Shown: in pieces, positions 12,490-24,600 of the stretch
How the letters are laid out: every line of letters starts with the position of its first letter
How positions within the stretch are numbered: position 1 is the stretch's first letter
From: Larus michahellis
Lineage: Eukaryota; Chordata; Aves; Charadriiformes; Laridae
Direction of reading: 5' to 3'
Length of the DNA: 64,000 bases
Assembly: GCF_964199755.1 (NCBI RefSeq)
Contig: NC_133910.1
Location: 4,982,501-5,046,500, forward strand
Made by a program: the position numbers and the translations under genes
Notes under the pieces: model-generated
Databases searched by the model: none
Seen by the model: only the letters and a program-made list of their open reading frames with translations
What the model was told of the DNA's origin: nothing

Positions 12490-15339
12490 GAGGCTCACTG
12501 CAAAGAAGCCCTGCAGCTTTATTGTTCTAACCTTTATTTAAATATAGAATCTATAACCCGTTTTTCCAGAGAATTTAAAATAGCGTTTTTCTGCTCACAA
12601 CCGCCCCATCCAACTTCTGAGGTATCACATACTTACGTATTATTTTATGGGGCTGACAGAGTGGGAGTCTAGGGGGAAAAAATAGCTGAAATGGCCAACA
12701 GCAGCATGTGGAATAAGCCCATATGTGCGTGTCTCAGGAGGAAGGTCGGCTGTCGCCAGCCTGCCAAAGCCCGTGCTTGCTTTTACGTTAGCCCGCCATG
12801 CTCCTCCCACAGCTCCCCGGCACAAGGGGCTTGGGGAAAACAAAAACCAACATCTTTTTGCCAACAAAAACCACCGTTTCCCCACGCAACGCCCACAAGA
12901 AGGGCTCGGGACGGGTGCCCCCACCGTCTTGCCTGAAAGAATTATTTGTAAACTTGGTCCAGTGGAAACATATCATTAGAAGTGATATTTTCTAGTGGCA
13001 CACCTGGAAAAAGAAGCGTGTGTGTTGGGGAAGAGGGTATCAAAGGAGGGTGGCAGTTCCCTCGGTACTGCCGGAGCTGCTCGGTCTGGCATGGCCATCT
13101 CGCTCTGCCACAGGGTTTGCCTGGCCACGGGAGACGGGGCCTCTGAGACAGGCAACAGCCTTTTGGTTTCTTGTATGTCAGAGGAATCCCTTACAGCATC
13201 CCCTTCGTTTCCTTTTAGTATGTTTTTCATACTTTGCTGTAGACTTTTGCCATAGAGAGAAAGGCGGAGAAGCCGTGAGGAAAAAAACCCCTTATTCTCA
13301 GGTCTGTGGGGTAGCGTTTGCTCCAAAGCAAGGCTTATTTTAAGCCATGAATGCTGATATTGTGGTGTTGAAGTCCCTGTGAAAGTCTGGGCCCGGGGTA
13401 GGTAGTGCTGTACTGACACTTGGGTCTACATGGGCAAGACAGACAACCCGTGTGCCAGGAGGCTGGCGTGGCTCATGGAGGGTCACGTCGGAGCTAGGTC
13501 TGCTCTACTGCCCGCGTGGGGCCCAGAGGCTGCTCGGGGATTTTGTGTGTTGGCCGTTTTCTGTGTGGCTGTTTCTGCCCTGTTCTCACAGGCAGAAGTG
13601 CCTTGTTCTGCAGTTTCCTCTCGAAAGAGTATATTTTAGGGACTTGAACCGTATCAAAGCAGTCAAGGTGTGCATACGGGTATGCTAGAATCTCAATGGG
13701 TGCACTTATCTCTCGTGTATCTCTTTCCCTGGTGCTTCCTCCTCTCTGTCAGCTGCTTCGATGATCCTATAGGATTTAATTCTTAATTTTCAGTGTTTCT
13801 GAAAAATTGGTGTTTTGATTATCTTATGGCTGACCAAAGTTGCCTACCTGTCTCCCAGTCTTGAAAAATGGGGCTGGAGAACTCAAAAAGTGCTGGAAAA
13901 TTATGGGTGAAAGATACGGGGCCACGATGTGTAAAGTAAATGTAAGCTATCAAAAGGTATTAACCAAATCAAAATGTAATGAGGGTGGTGAGTGTGCGTC
14001 CATCTCATCAGAGGGTCTTGGAAAGGTGAAGTATGTTTGTGGGGAAAAGTTGCACTGTCTTTCTTTGAAAAAGGAAAAGGAAATATCTTACACTGAGTTG
14101 GTTATCTCAAGGTGAAACTGTAGCGTACACAGGGCGAGAGGAAAAGTTTTCTTTTCAGAGTTCGACAAGATCTGTCCACCGATTTTTCTCAAGCGGGTTT
14201 CTCATAGCCAGCCAGGTAGATATGAAAGCAATGATCCTGCCTGTCCACCTGGTGTTTTACACGGTAATAGTAGTCTTGGTGTAAAATCGCAAAGGAATTT
14301 TTCTTGGATTTTTTTTTTCCACTCAAGTGAGGTAAAATTACTGGTCCTTTGCCACTCCTTTTGATGGATCACGTTGAGGTAGAGGATTGTTTGTGTTTAC
14401 CATTCATACAAAACTTGTATTGCATAAAATCTCTTTGATGCTCCTAGAATAAACTTCCAAACAGTTTCAAATAAAGACTATGGCAGCAGGTTAATCAGCA
14501 ACTCAACCAACACATTCTGGTACGAGTTCTTAGATCAATCATTTTTTCCTATGGAAATATACAGAAGTGCTAAGAGAATATTGTGTACGTTATCACAGAC
14601 AACACACAAACAGTAATTAAAGGGGACTGATAAGGATCTAAACTGAACAGAAAGTGCAGAGATACAGGAACAGGTTTGAAAGATTTTCTAAGATCTCTGC
14701 CTCTATGGTTCCTCTGCTGCTGTCCAATATGGCAGCTAAGGTATTTACAGGAAAAAGTGACTTTTTGGGAGTCCTTGTGCGAGCATAAGTTGCTCATAAT
14801 GTGTCTTTCTGACCAATGTCTCTAAACATGTGGAATGCTAATTGATCTTTTTTCAATTTCTGTAGTCACATGGGATTTGGGTTTCCTTTGAAGTCCTTAG
14901 TGAAAGTTCAAGTTGGTTTTTATTTACCATAATTTATTTACCTACTTATAACTGTGAAAAAAGGGCACTTCTACCATGATGTCAGGGGGCCAGCCCTCCT
15001 CTCTGCTCCCCTCCCACAATGTGACCATTATATCAACATATGGCAAACATTTCTCCTATTCTGTGTTTACTCCCAGCAGTAAAAATTCAGTAAAAAGCCA
15101 AGGGCCTTCCATGGGGAGGGGAAAACTCAACTACAACCTTCAGGACAGGAAAAGCAAATACACTTTTAACAAGAAAGTTATTGGGACATTGCTAAATATT
15201 TCCAAGAAATAAAATAACAAAGGAGCTTGTATCCAAGAGGAGTCACATATCTTCAGAAAGTATAAGCATCATGGAAAAAAATCCTGAAGGATTATTATTG
15301 AAAGGTTAGCTGAAATTAAAAGCACGTTTATGCAGCCAA
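12490..15339. other. Intergenic DNA downstream of the orphan CpG island
   Basis: GC content stays somewhat raised to about 13.6 kb and then falls. Overlapping frames of up to 147 residues occur on both strands between 12.6 and 13.5 kb, as expected for stop-poor GC-rich DNA. No family is recognised. A transcript starting in the island could run in either direction, but no exon can be defined. Confidence 0.6.
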
Positions 15340-15460
15340 AGGAGTTTTTGGGCTTTAATTCATTAGCTCAGGTTTCATCTACCAGGATTCCGCCCCCGGC
15401 ACGTGTAATAAGATTAGTTCATTAATCGTCAAGTCCTTGGGAATTAACATACTAGAGGTG
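15340..15460. promoter_or_regulatory. Candidate regulatory element with E-box and TAAT cores
   Basis: A CACGTG E-box at 15400-15405 follows a GC-box-like CGCCCCC (15391). It is surrounded by GCTTTAATTCATTAGC, GATTAGTTCATTAATCG and GGAATTAAC. No exon or repeat is visible. Conservation is presumed, not shown. Confidence 0.3.
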
Positions 15461-16799
15461 CTTTTCTCCTCCTCTGCAAAGTCCCCCTGGATATATAAAC
15501 ACAGCAGTGATTTTGTTGAATGTGGGATCAGAGTTAGTCGTGCCAGGTTTGGCTTGATGAGAATGACTGAATCCTATAAACAAGTGAACAGTGGGAGAAA
15601 CGTATAAAGAAAAAAACCCTTGTTTTGTCTTTTAGAGTTGTACTGCAATGTTTGGCTGATCGCATACGGAAATCCAGTGTATTAACTCTTTTAAAGAAGA
15701 AAAAAGGGAAGAAAGAAAAAAAAGGAAATACAGAGTGGTTTATTTTACAGGATAATTACCCTGGGAACTCTGCTCCCTACCTGCCATCCCATTAGAAAAG
15801 TGAGAACGAAAGGTCAGGAGGGGACCCAAGCAGCAGCTGGGCATGTGTGCAGTATGGATGCGTGCGCATCCTTGGGGCCAGGCTTGGGCAGAGCCATGCG
15901 GAAGCATTTCTGCCTCCCAGAGAGACGTGGTTTGTACCTCGGTGGAAGGGACAGCAGCACTGTCCTGGGGCAGCACTGCCCTTGCTCAAAAGGCAGAGCA
16001 GTCAGTCCAGTTGCTCCTACGGCTGTCTGAACGTGGGTGGAGGGAGCGCGTGGTCAGGAACGTGGGAAAAGGATTTGGGGACTCTCGTCTTCCTTTCCCT
16101 CGCTCAGAGCCTAAACAAGGTCAAGGCAAGATGTGGCCCAGTCCTTTACACTGACCGTATGGGAAAGAACCACCTTTGTAATAAGGTCTTTTAAAAATCA
16201 CTTGGGTCATGCGCCCATTTACGTTGTGCCATGTTGTCATGCAATTTAAGCAGATTAAAAACACATTTAACAAAGTGCAAGGAAGGAAATGCCCTGATCC
16301 CAAGTGACAAGGGTCAGAAGTGACATGAATGATTAGGTGCGTTATTGGGTATTTTGATACGCCGTTGCTTAGTTCTGAGGTTCTTTAAGGATTTTGAAGC
16401 AGGGAACGTAAGGCATGAGACTCTGGACTCATGGGAATTTTACCTGCCAGAGGATATTCGGCTTTCCTTTTCTTGTAATTTCTGAATCCATTTTTTCTTC
16501 TCTCTGCAATCAGATACAAGCTATTTTGTAATAGAGGCATATTTCACTTTTGGGGCTATAGGAAAACATTCCTGACTTTGGCAAAGGAGACCAGGGCGGG
16601 ATGATTTATGAGTAGAAGATTAAAAAGAGCTAAATATGGCTGCTTGGTTTAAAATAACTAAGTAGGTATATGATAACTATCTTCAAACACATAAATACTA
16701 GAGAGAAACAGAAATGTCTAGTTCGAGTCACAGAGGCAAACCTGTTGGCAGTGGAAGGAAAATAAGTAAGACTCAGGCTGAGTATCAAGAGAAAATTCC

Positions 16800-17240
16800 T
16801 AGTAGTGAGACCTCTCTAAAAATCTCAAGGTACAACAATGCTCCAGTTGTAATAATGTCGTAAAAGTGTCCCAGTGCTACAAATATTGTAAAGGGTGCTG
16901 GGGATTTCCCATTTATTATGCCCAGGTGGGATTCAATAACCCAGGCAAAGGAAGGCTTGATTCAGTCATTAGCCCCTGCAAGGATCTGGAAGGAGTGCAG
17001 GAGCAAATCGGGTAAACCTCTCAGTGCCAATAAGGGGAGGGAGACAATGACCAAAGGAAAGGTGAATGTGAAATTATCCTATTTGGGCTCAAAGTGCGAT
17101 CTGAATGGTGAATGCTCTTAATTGAAAGCATGGCTGCTTTCGTAACCCAATACCTCCATTACTATTTTAGGCTGTAATTGTAGCTAATAGAAGGAAATGG
17201 GTTTATATTTTACTAGAATGCATTATTTATCAGTAAGAGT
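16800..17240. promoter_or_regulatory. Candidate conserved non-coding element
   Basis: A unique stretch including GTGAAATTATCC, CTTAATTGAAAGC and GGCTGTAATTGTAGC. It has no repeat signature and no convincing coding potential. The 67-residue frame inside it matches nothing I know. Confidence 0.25.
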
Positions 17241-19897
17241 TTTAGGATTCATACAGCGTTGTGGTGAGAACTGCTTGATAAAGAGCCTAAATAGACTGTC
17301 AGCTTCACTGTACGCACTGGTTTTCTCGGTGTAAACCCTAAGTCTAGAACAAAGCAAAAAAAGAGAAGAATAGTTCTGTATTGACATGGCCAAATGACAC
17401 TTTGTAGAGTAAAGGCAGCAGAAATACAAGGTGAGGGTTTAATGTCACTGTGGGATATACAGCCTGTAAAGAAGAAAGAGAGGGAGCAGGGAGAGGACAG
17501 AACCTCCCAAATATTCCTAAATCAAGGGGGCAATATGTAGAGGACTGAAAAAAAAGCAATTGCAGGAACCCTTTCCAGATCTGCTGAGCTGATGACCAAG
17601 CCCTCCTAAGGTCATAAAGATCCAGGGGGCATGCAGTTTCCTGGAGCAAAATCCAGTACTTATTTCCTTAAAAGAGACACTTTGTCACCACAGGATAAGC
17701 CACTGTACTCCCAACAAGGTGTATCCTTCTGAATTTTAGTTCTGTTCCGTCCCCTTGCCAGAGAGGGAGCGGTCTGGGACTACAAATCATGGCGTAACAT
17801 AGGAAAGAACCACAATAAATGTGGTTATCGGGAAATGTTTATAAGTGAAGGGCACTGGGCTATGAAATAGTCACTGCAGCATGATGGTGGAATCCCATTG
17901 TTTAGGGCTTTTTTTCAAAGCGATCTGGACAAAATCCTAGAAAATGTCTTTGAAGACAAACCTGCGCTGGCAGGGAGGCGAGCTGGATGATCTAACCGGA
18001 CTCCTCCACCTCCAGCTCTGGCCATGTGAGCGCAGCTTCCCAGGAGGAGCGCCGGAGCCCTGCTGCCTGAGTCACGTCAGCGGCGCGGTCAGAACCCCAA
18101 TGGGCGTCTCCTGGCTCCGCCAACGCTGGTGGGACTACTGTGTCCGTAATTCTGCCCTGTGTAAGAAGTTGTTGCGCAACCTGGCCCTTCCATTAGGAAG
18201 TGAGCCATCCCAATGAACAATTAACCATGCACATCCTAGATGCAATTTTTACACAGTCGTTGCTATTTTATCATCCGTGCTTACGTTTTTGTGGCTGCTG
18301 CTTCTTTCAAAAACCAAAGAAGACAAAGCAAGCTATTTTATATCTTGTTTTTCTTAGTAATTTATGATTAATGGGGTAGATCTTGGAATCCCTACTCAGT
18401 TTTCACTTCTTGTTACCCAGGGCTTCTGTTTATTCATGTTTTGTAACAGAAATAATAAGTATTTCCTTTTAGCCCAAGGCACCTAATCAGGATTAGGCCT
18501 GGAGCAGAATATTTTGCATTCTTGCATTCCAGGAGTACCTTGATGTGGAGTTATCTTTTGTCAACTGTAGATTGAATATTCAATTACACAACTCTTTTTT
18601 TTAAAAAGGTATTTTAAGGCCTATCTGATCAACCGATACTGAACACAGTTATTCTCTGCACCGCATTTCGTGGCTGTGGGTCTTCTTACAAGTTCATTAG
18701 CTGAAAGTTGATAGTTGAAGAAGAATTTGGTTTGTGAAGCTGCCTCATTGAGGAGTTGGGTGCCGTTCATTGCTGTCTAACCTGTGCAGCAGCCTGCGCA
18801 TGTCTGGCACACAGGTTGTGGGTCTCAGCCCCAAACTGAGCTCAGACGAGCAACTCGTGCTTTTAGTCCCTGGTTTATGCGGTATCTGCAGCACAGGAGT
18901 CACCGTATCCTCTCCTACCTGTTGGCTCTCCCTCCTTCTCTGCAGGCCAATGAGCACTATAATGTTTACTAGAAGCTGTGATTTAGGTACAAAATCAAGG
19001 CTCTTTTGAAACAGCATCTAATTTGCAGTTGCTTGAAATAACAGTCTGTCCTTATACCTCCAGTGGGTGAAGATAAGTGACTTGGAGGGATGCTGATGTC
19101 AAATCAAGGCAGTGTGTGTCCTGGATGCTTCTCAGCCTGTGCCTCCTTATCAAAGCCGAACTGAATTGTAGAGCTTTTCTATAATTACAATAATAAGCAG
19201 CTTTATTTTAATGTAATTGCTTTAACTGAAAATATCCTAATGCGGGGTTTTTTGTTCTGTCTGGTGTTTGGAAAAGTCTCCGTAGCTTTGAGTCACCTAT
19301 TTTGAATTTTTAAAAGGTTCATGTCTGGTTACAGTACAGACATATTATTACGCATTCAGGTCTTAGTCATTTTGTTCTGCTCCTGCGTCCTGGTGTGCTT
19401 ATTCACTTTGGTTTATCTGAATAGGGAGGGAGGCAACCTGGAGGGAGTGGGAAGGGTACAGAGACTGAAGGAAAGGTCCCACGTACGTTTAGAACAGTGG
19501 GCCTTTACTTTTTTTAAAAAGTATTTTGATTTCATTGACTTATTCTAAATAGTGATACATTTGTGAAAGAAAGAAATCCAGAAAAACACTGTTTTTTCTA
19601 AGAGACCTTTCTGAGTTGTACACTGTATTAGAGAATCCCATTGAGTTGTAACGTCAGATCTCACCTCTCCAAATAGCTTTTATATTTACAGTGCATTATT
19701 TGCTTTCATTTTTATACAAAGGGATTACTTGTTCCTTTTTTATTATTATTATTTTTCCTTTTCCGTTACCGTGCCTGTAACGTACTCAGAAAGCTGGGTT
19801 GTTACAGTAGTGCTTGGCAGACCTCACTAGGAACTGAGCAAAACTTCCAATCCCTTGACCTTTGGTTTTCCAAAATTAAAATTTGCAGCAGAAGTGT

Positions 19898-19937
19898 GTA
19901 CGTTAGGCTTATCACCTAACGTACGCTTATCGCCTAA
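19898..19937. repeat. 10-bp hairpin overlapping a 13-bp direct repeat
   Basis: GTACGTTAGG (19898-19907) and CCTAACGTAC (19915-19924) are exact reverse complements with a 7-base loop. GCTTATCACCTAA (19907-19919) recurs as GCTTATCGCCTAA (19925-19937) with one mismatch. It is surrounded by unremarkable intergenic DNA. Confidence 0.75.
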
Positions 19938-21108
19938 ATGTCCAGGCTGGTGCTGCCGGGTTTGGGCTGCAGTGAACCTCGTTCTTCTCCGCTCCGTCGC
20001 TTTTGCTCCCCACCCTTCCTGTTCGAGCTGTGGTCTGTTCGTCCACGCAAGAGATTTTGAATCAGGTCTCCTGAACCTCCTCTCGACCTTGTGCAGGATT
20101 GTACAACATGAGTCACTTCACCAGTCAGCGATGTTTGGCCTCATTTTGCCTGAATATCGGGCAGATTACATCACTGGGCTCTTCACGGGACAGTTGTGGT
20201 CTCTGGGTCTTCCTGACCCGGTGAGAGCAGCAATAGATGACATGGAGGTGACGGTGCTCAGCAGAAAAAGCCACAGCAGTGTCCCTGGGGCAGCCTGTGT
20301 ACCTGTGTGGCTCCCTGGCACTGTGTCTTCAGGCTGTCGCAAAATTAGCAAGTGTGAAAAAGGATTATTAAACAAAACTAATGCGGCAGGAGAACTTCTG
20401 CGGGCTGAAGTATGCACACTATAAGGAGGAAAAGCACTGGCCAGGTACAAGGATAGAGCATGGGAAAATGGGGAAGGACACATCTGTAAATTAATATGAA
20501 GAAAGGAAGCAAATTTCCTTTCAGGCTCTTCTGAACACAGCACTCTGTTTGCTTGTTGTTGCTTTTACCAACAGGGAAGTCGGCCTTTTAAATCTCTCTC
20601 CGGCTGTGCAGGTGGCAGTGTAAGTAGCATAAAACAGAACTTGTCAAATCCAGGAATCTGGTTTGTGGAGAGCAAATCCCAGAAAGAGGGGAAAAAAAAA
20701 AACCCTCAACCCCAAAACAAAACAAAAACACGATACCTAAACCAGACTTCCACTTCTGGGATCAGATCAAAACAACAAAAAGCCCAGAAAGATTAAACTA
20801 AGCTCAACTCAAATTAGTTTATTGTGTTGCATGTTTCTCGAGGCAAAAGAGTTTACTTTGGAATTAAAGCACACACACAAAACACAGCCCTCGACTGGAC
20901 ATTCAGTGCGCTAATAGTTTGCAGAGGAGTTCAGGGAAGTTGACTCTAAAAAACAGATGGGTGTCGAGAGGCACCGTTGAGGTCTCCGCATTCCTCTCCG
21001 CGTATTGACATGGGGTTGTTGTGCTGAGATGGTCAGAAACTATGCAGCTGTTCGATTCCTCTGCTGAAACGGCTCTGCACACGTACAGCCGCCAAACACC
21101 CCGAAGGG

Positions 21109-21135
21109 CCCTATATACCCTATACACCCTATAGT
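21109..21135 (+). repeat. 9-bp tandem repeat, three units
   Basis: Units CCCTATATA, CCCTATACA and CCCTATAGT follow each other without gaps. This is a minor local duplication in intergenic DNA. Confidence 0.8.
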
Positions 21136-21544
21136 GCAGGCTCTGCCAGGGACCTGTCCTGCTGCAAACATGGGGAGGGGGGAAGGGAGGGAGGGCACTG
21201 TCAGGGGGCTGGAGACCTCCTTTGGGGAAGTGTCGATGAAGGGCTCCAGGTGGCTCTTTGGAAGCGTATCTGCCTCCATCGATTCTTGTGGCTGTGGGAC
21301 TGTTGTGTGAGAATTCCCCCAAAAGATTTCTCTCGTAGCATTGGTTGGTAGCATTTTGTAACGTTTTGGCAGGCAGAATCCTGGCCGCAAATAATTAGTG
21401 CAGGGGTGGCATGAAATTGAAAAATGAATTATGAAAATATTTGCTTTTTAACTTTCAGTAAGAGCTTTGGTGTCGTGTTTGGGAATAGTTCCTGTTCTAT
21501 TCCAGCTGCGTTGATGTTTTTGTACTTTTCTGGTTCATTCATCT

Positions 21545-21638
21545 TTTGAGGTGAGATTTGAGGTGAGAGAAAGGCATTTCTTTATACCGGGGCTGTCCCC
21601 ACAAGTCTTTCCCCACAAGTCCATCCCCACACGTCCTT
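21545..21638 (+). repeat. Two adjacent short tandem repeats (12 bp x2 and 14 bp x3)
   Basis: TTTGAGGTGAGA occurs twice in a row at 21545-21568. Then a 14-base unit occurs three times: CCCCACAAGTCTTT (21597), CCCCACAAGTCCAT (21611) and CCCCACACGTCCTT (21625). No gene is nearby. Confidence 0.8.
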
Positions 21639-24600
21639 AGTGAATGGGGAGAACATGGGCTCCCATGGTAGGAAAGGGTGACTGTGACCCCCTGAGTACT
21701 GGTCCCCCAAGGAGGCGGCTGTGTTCGCAGCAGTTCTGGCACAGTGTGCGCTCACGAGCCTGCGACAAGTTCACGTGAAATGATGCTTCCAGGTGGAAGT
21801 GAAACCAGTGGTCAAACATTTGGAAACTACAGCCCATGTGACCCTCTTCTACAGTAGTAGAGGGTGGAACCTTCCGTGTTACTCTGAGGAGTGGCAAAGG
21901 AATGGAGATATTGCCAGTCTTAGATTTCTATTTTGTTTACTTATTTTTAAGGCTGCGGTCTTGGCAATAGGAAAATGCCAATGGCTATTTGTGCGAGAGC
22001 CGCTAAGCTCCCTTCCATAGCATCACTGGGCTGTCTGCCCTGAGAAGGGCATTTCTTTCAAGGTCATCTCCTGAGGACCAAGGATTGCTGTGTTCAGATG
22101 AGGGACGGAGTCCCTCCTCTTCTCTCCTCCAAGGTTGCTTGGTTGGAAGCAGAGCAGTGAGAGCTTCCCAGTCTGACTGACTGGGAGGGCTGGGACACGA
22201 CAGGTGTGAACGCAAGGACGCTATGGAGAGCAGGAAGAATGGCTGAGGTGGAGAACCGGCTGCTCTTTTATTCTTCTTCCACTGGCCTAACTCCAGGCTC
22301 CTCCTTTACCCCATAATACCACCTAGGACACAGCTCTGGTCCATTTGGAGGAGGCACAGGTAGGATTACAGGGCGCTCTAGCAGCAATTAGAAGCCGGCC
22401 ACGAGGCCTCTGACACCACTTCCTAGTTGCCCGCAGCAGAAGCCTCCTTTGCTGCTCCAGCTTCTCCAGGGCTGAGGAGTGCCTGGGCAGAGGCCCACAC
22501 GGGCTGGCAGCTAGAAGGTAGGTAAGGAGCAGGGGGTGAAATGTTGGTTGCTTGAAGATGAGTTTCTGAGAAAAAGGGCAGCTTAGAGTCCAAGGACAAG
22601 GTGTCAGAGCAGTGCGATGCTTGAGGAAAGGACAGCCTGGTTTTTCTTAAGTCTATTTTCACATTTGACCTTTTGGTTAAGGAGTCCAGTCAGACAAATT
22701 TCTTCCAGCATAAAGACAAGACACTGAATTTAATCGGTGACTGGCAGTGGAAGGTTGTATTTTTGGACTGGGGATGTGGACTAAGGGAATCTATTCACTA
22801 GCTTTCCTAATGTTCTGAATATTAGCTGCTGCTATTGCTTTATGATTCTGGCATCGTGTGAACAGAGTTCATGCTAGCACTCTGCTTTGATGGCATTGGA
22901 TGGATTCCCCAACAGCAGCTCCTAAGGTATGGTAAAAGAAGGTGGAACTAGCACATGATGAATAGAACCGCCTGATTTTGCTGTGGCCTCATATGCCCTT
23001 GACTGTCTTTGCAGTCAGTTGGGGTGTGATGTGGGGTTTCCCTAGCACTAAATGTTTCTGATTTTATATGGAGTTTGAGGCAAGAGGGGGGAACTACTTG
23101 GCTGGTTTTGTTTGTGGTTTCTAAAGGTCTAACTCTCTTGAAATAACACGTAAGAGTCAATAGAGTTGTTAGGAGCTACGCTGGGGATTATTAATGCCAC
23201 TTTTGCCAATGAGTGGTGAATGTTAAGGATGGATCCTCTCTAAACAGCTGGATTAGTACAAAACTTTAAATTCTAACCAGTGGTTTACAGGTTTGGTGTT
23301 TTCTCCATGCTTGTGCTTCCTGCCTAGGGACTTGGCCACAGGAAGGACTGTATTTATTGACTGTTACGTCCAGCCCCAGTGAAAACAGGAAATCCTTAGA
23401 AATCACAAGAAATCCATCCAAATCTCAGCTATTAAATGAGAATCAAAATAGCGAAGAATCAAACTGCTGATTCTTCCTAATAATGCATTACTGCTGAAGA
23501 GGTGGTCCCTGAAATCACCCAGAAGTTGATAGAAACTGGTGGACTTGAAGCTGCGAACTGGCTTTAGTAGGGCTACAGGGAGTGAGGGTGAAATGTTTCT
23601 TTCTCCTTTACGTGTCTGTTTGCTGTACCTTTGAACTATCTCCATATGCCATATTGTGGTATCAGGTTTTTTTAATTCCTCATTGATTTGAGGGAGGATT
23701 TCTGTTTAAAAATCAACGGTTCAGGGTGGCTTGTGAGGAACAGGGAAGGAAAGCCCATTTTGTGTTTGTGTAACATTTGCTAGAATTGGTTAAACAGACA
23801 CACATCAAAATAAATGCTGTAACCTTTCAATAATGTTTAGTCTCCCCGAGAATGAACATACTGTAAGTATGTGTGTTAAGTATACACCATTAATAGTCTC
23901 TGTGACATTTGGGCTGGCTCCACAGGGGAGATGAAGGGCATGCACTGAAAATGGTATCAAAAGGGAAAAATAATCACCTCAAGTCACAGAAATAAAATTT
24001 ACCAGAAGTTGCAGGAACAAAAATAGGTTATTTGGGTTCCCTTGATTGAATTTGATCTCTGTGATGTCGCCATCAGCGGACACAACTTAGGTCCTGTTAT
24101 AGCCCAGGTTTCTTCTCTGAAGTTGTGACAGGAATGGGTCCAGAAATTCCTGGAGAAGTGTCACAGATGATGGATAATTTTGGTGTAAGTTACTGCCATT
24201 ACTTAAAGGCAGTAATTTTTTCTTAAATTCTGTCTCTCTCTGTTGGTCTCTTCTGTTTCTGTTTGTAATGATATAACTGTAAGCATAAATACCTAAGGAC
24301 AAATTCCTGCTACAGTGGACTTTGTCCCCAGCTGCTTCACCGTGTCACAGCCACCTGATGCTCTGCCAGTGGATGCAGTCTGCTGCTTCGGCAAGCATGT
24401 GTGTGATTGTAGTCCTCTGCCCTAAAATAACAACAGCAGAGAGGTGAGGCTGGCCTAGATGTCAATCAGGTAATTCCATGAAGAAAGAGCAATTTTGATG
24501 GAGAAGACAATAAAATCAGTGAAAAGTGCTGTTAATGTCAGTGGCCTTGAATACAGCCTTGGAGGAGCTCAAACAGGATTTTTTTTGGTTGTAGTTGGTT

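Noticed and set aside
19855..20424. Open frame of 189 codons on the + strand, the longest in the window
   Set aside because: It starts at TTG, has no recognised domain, and about one frame of this length is expected by chance in 64 kb read in six frames.
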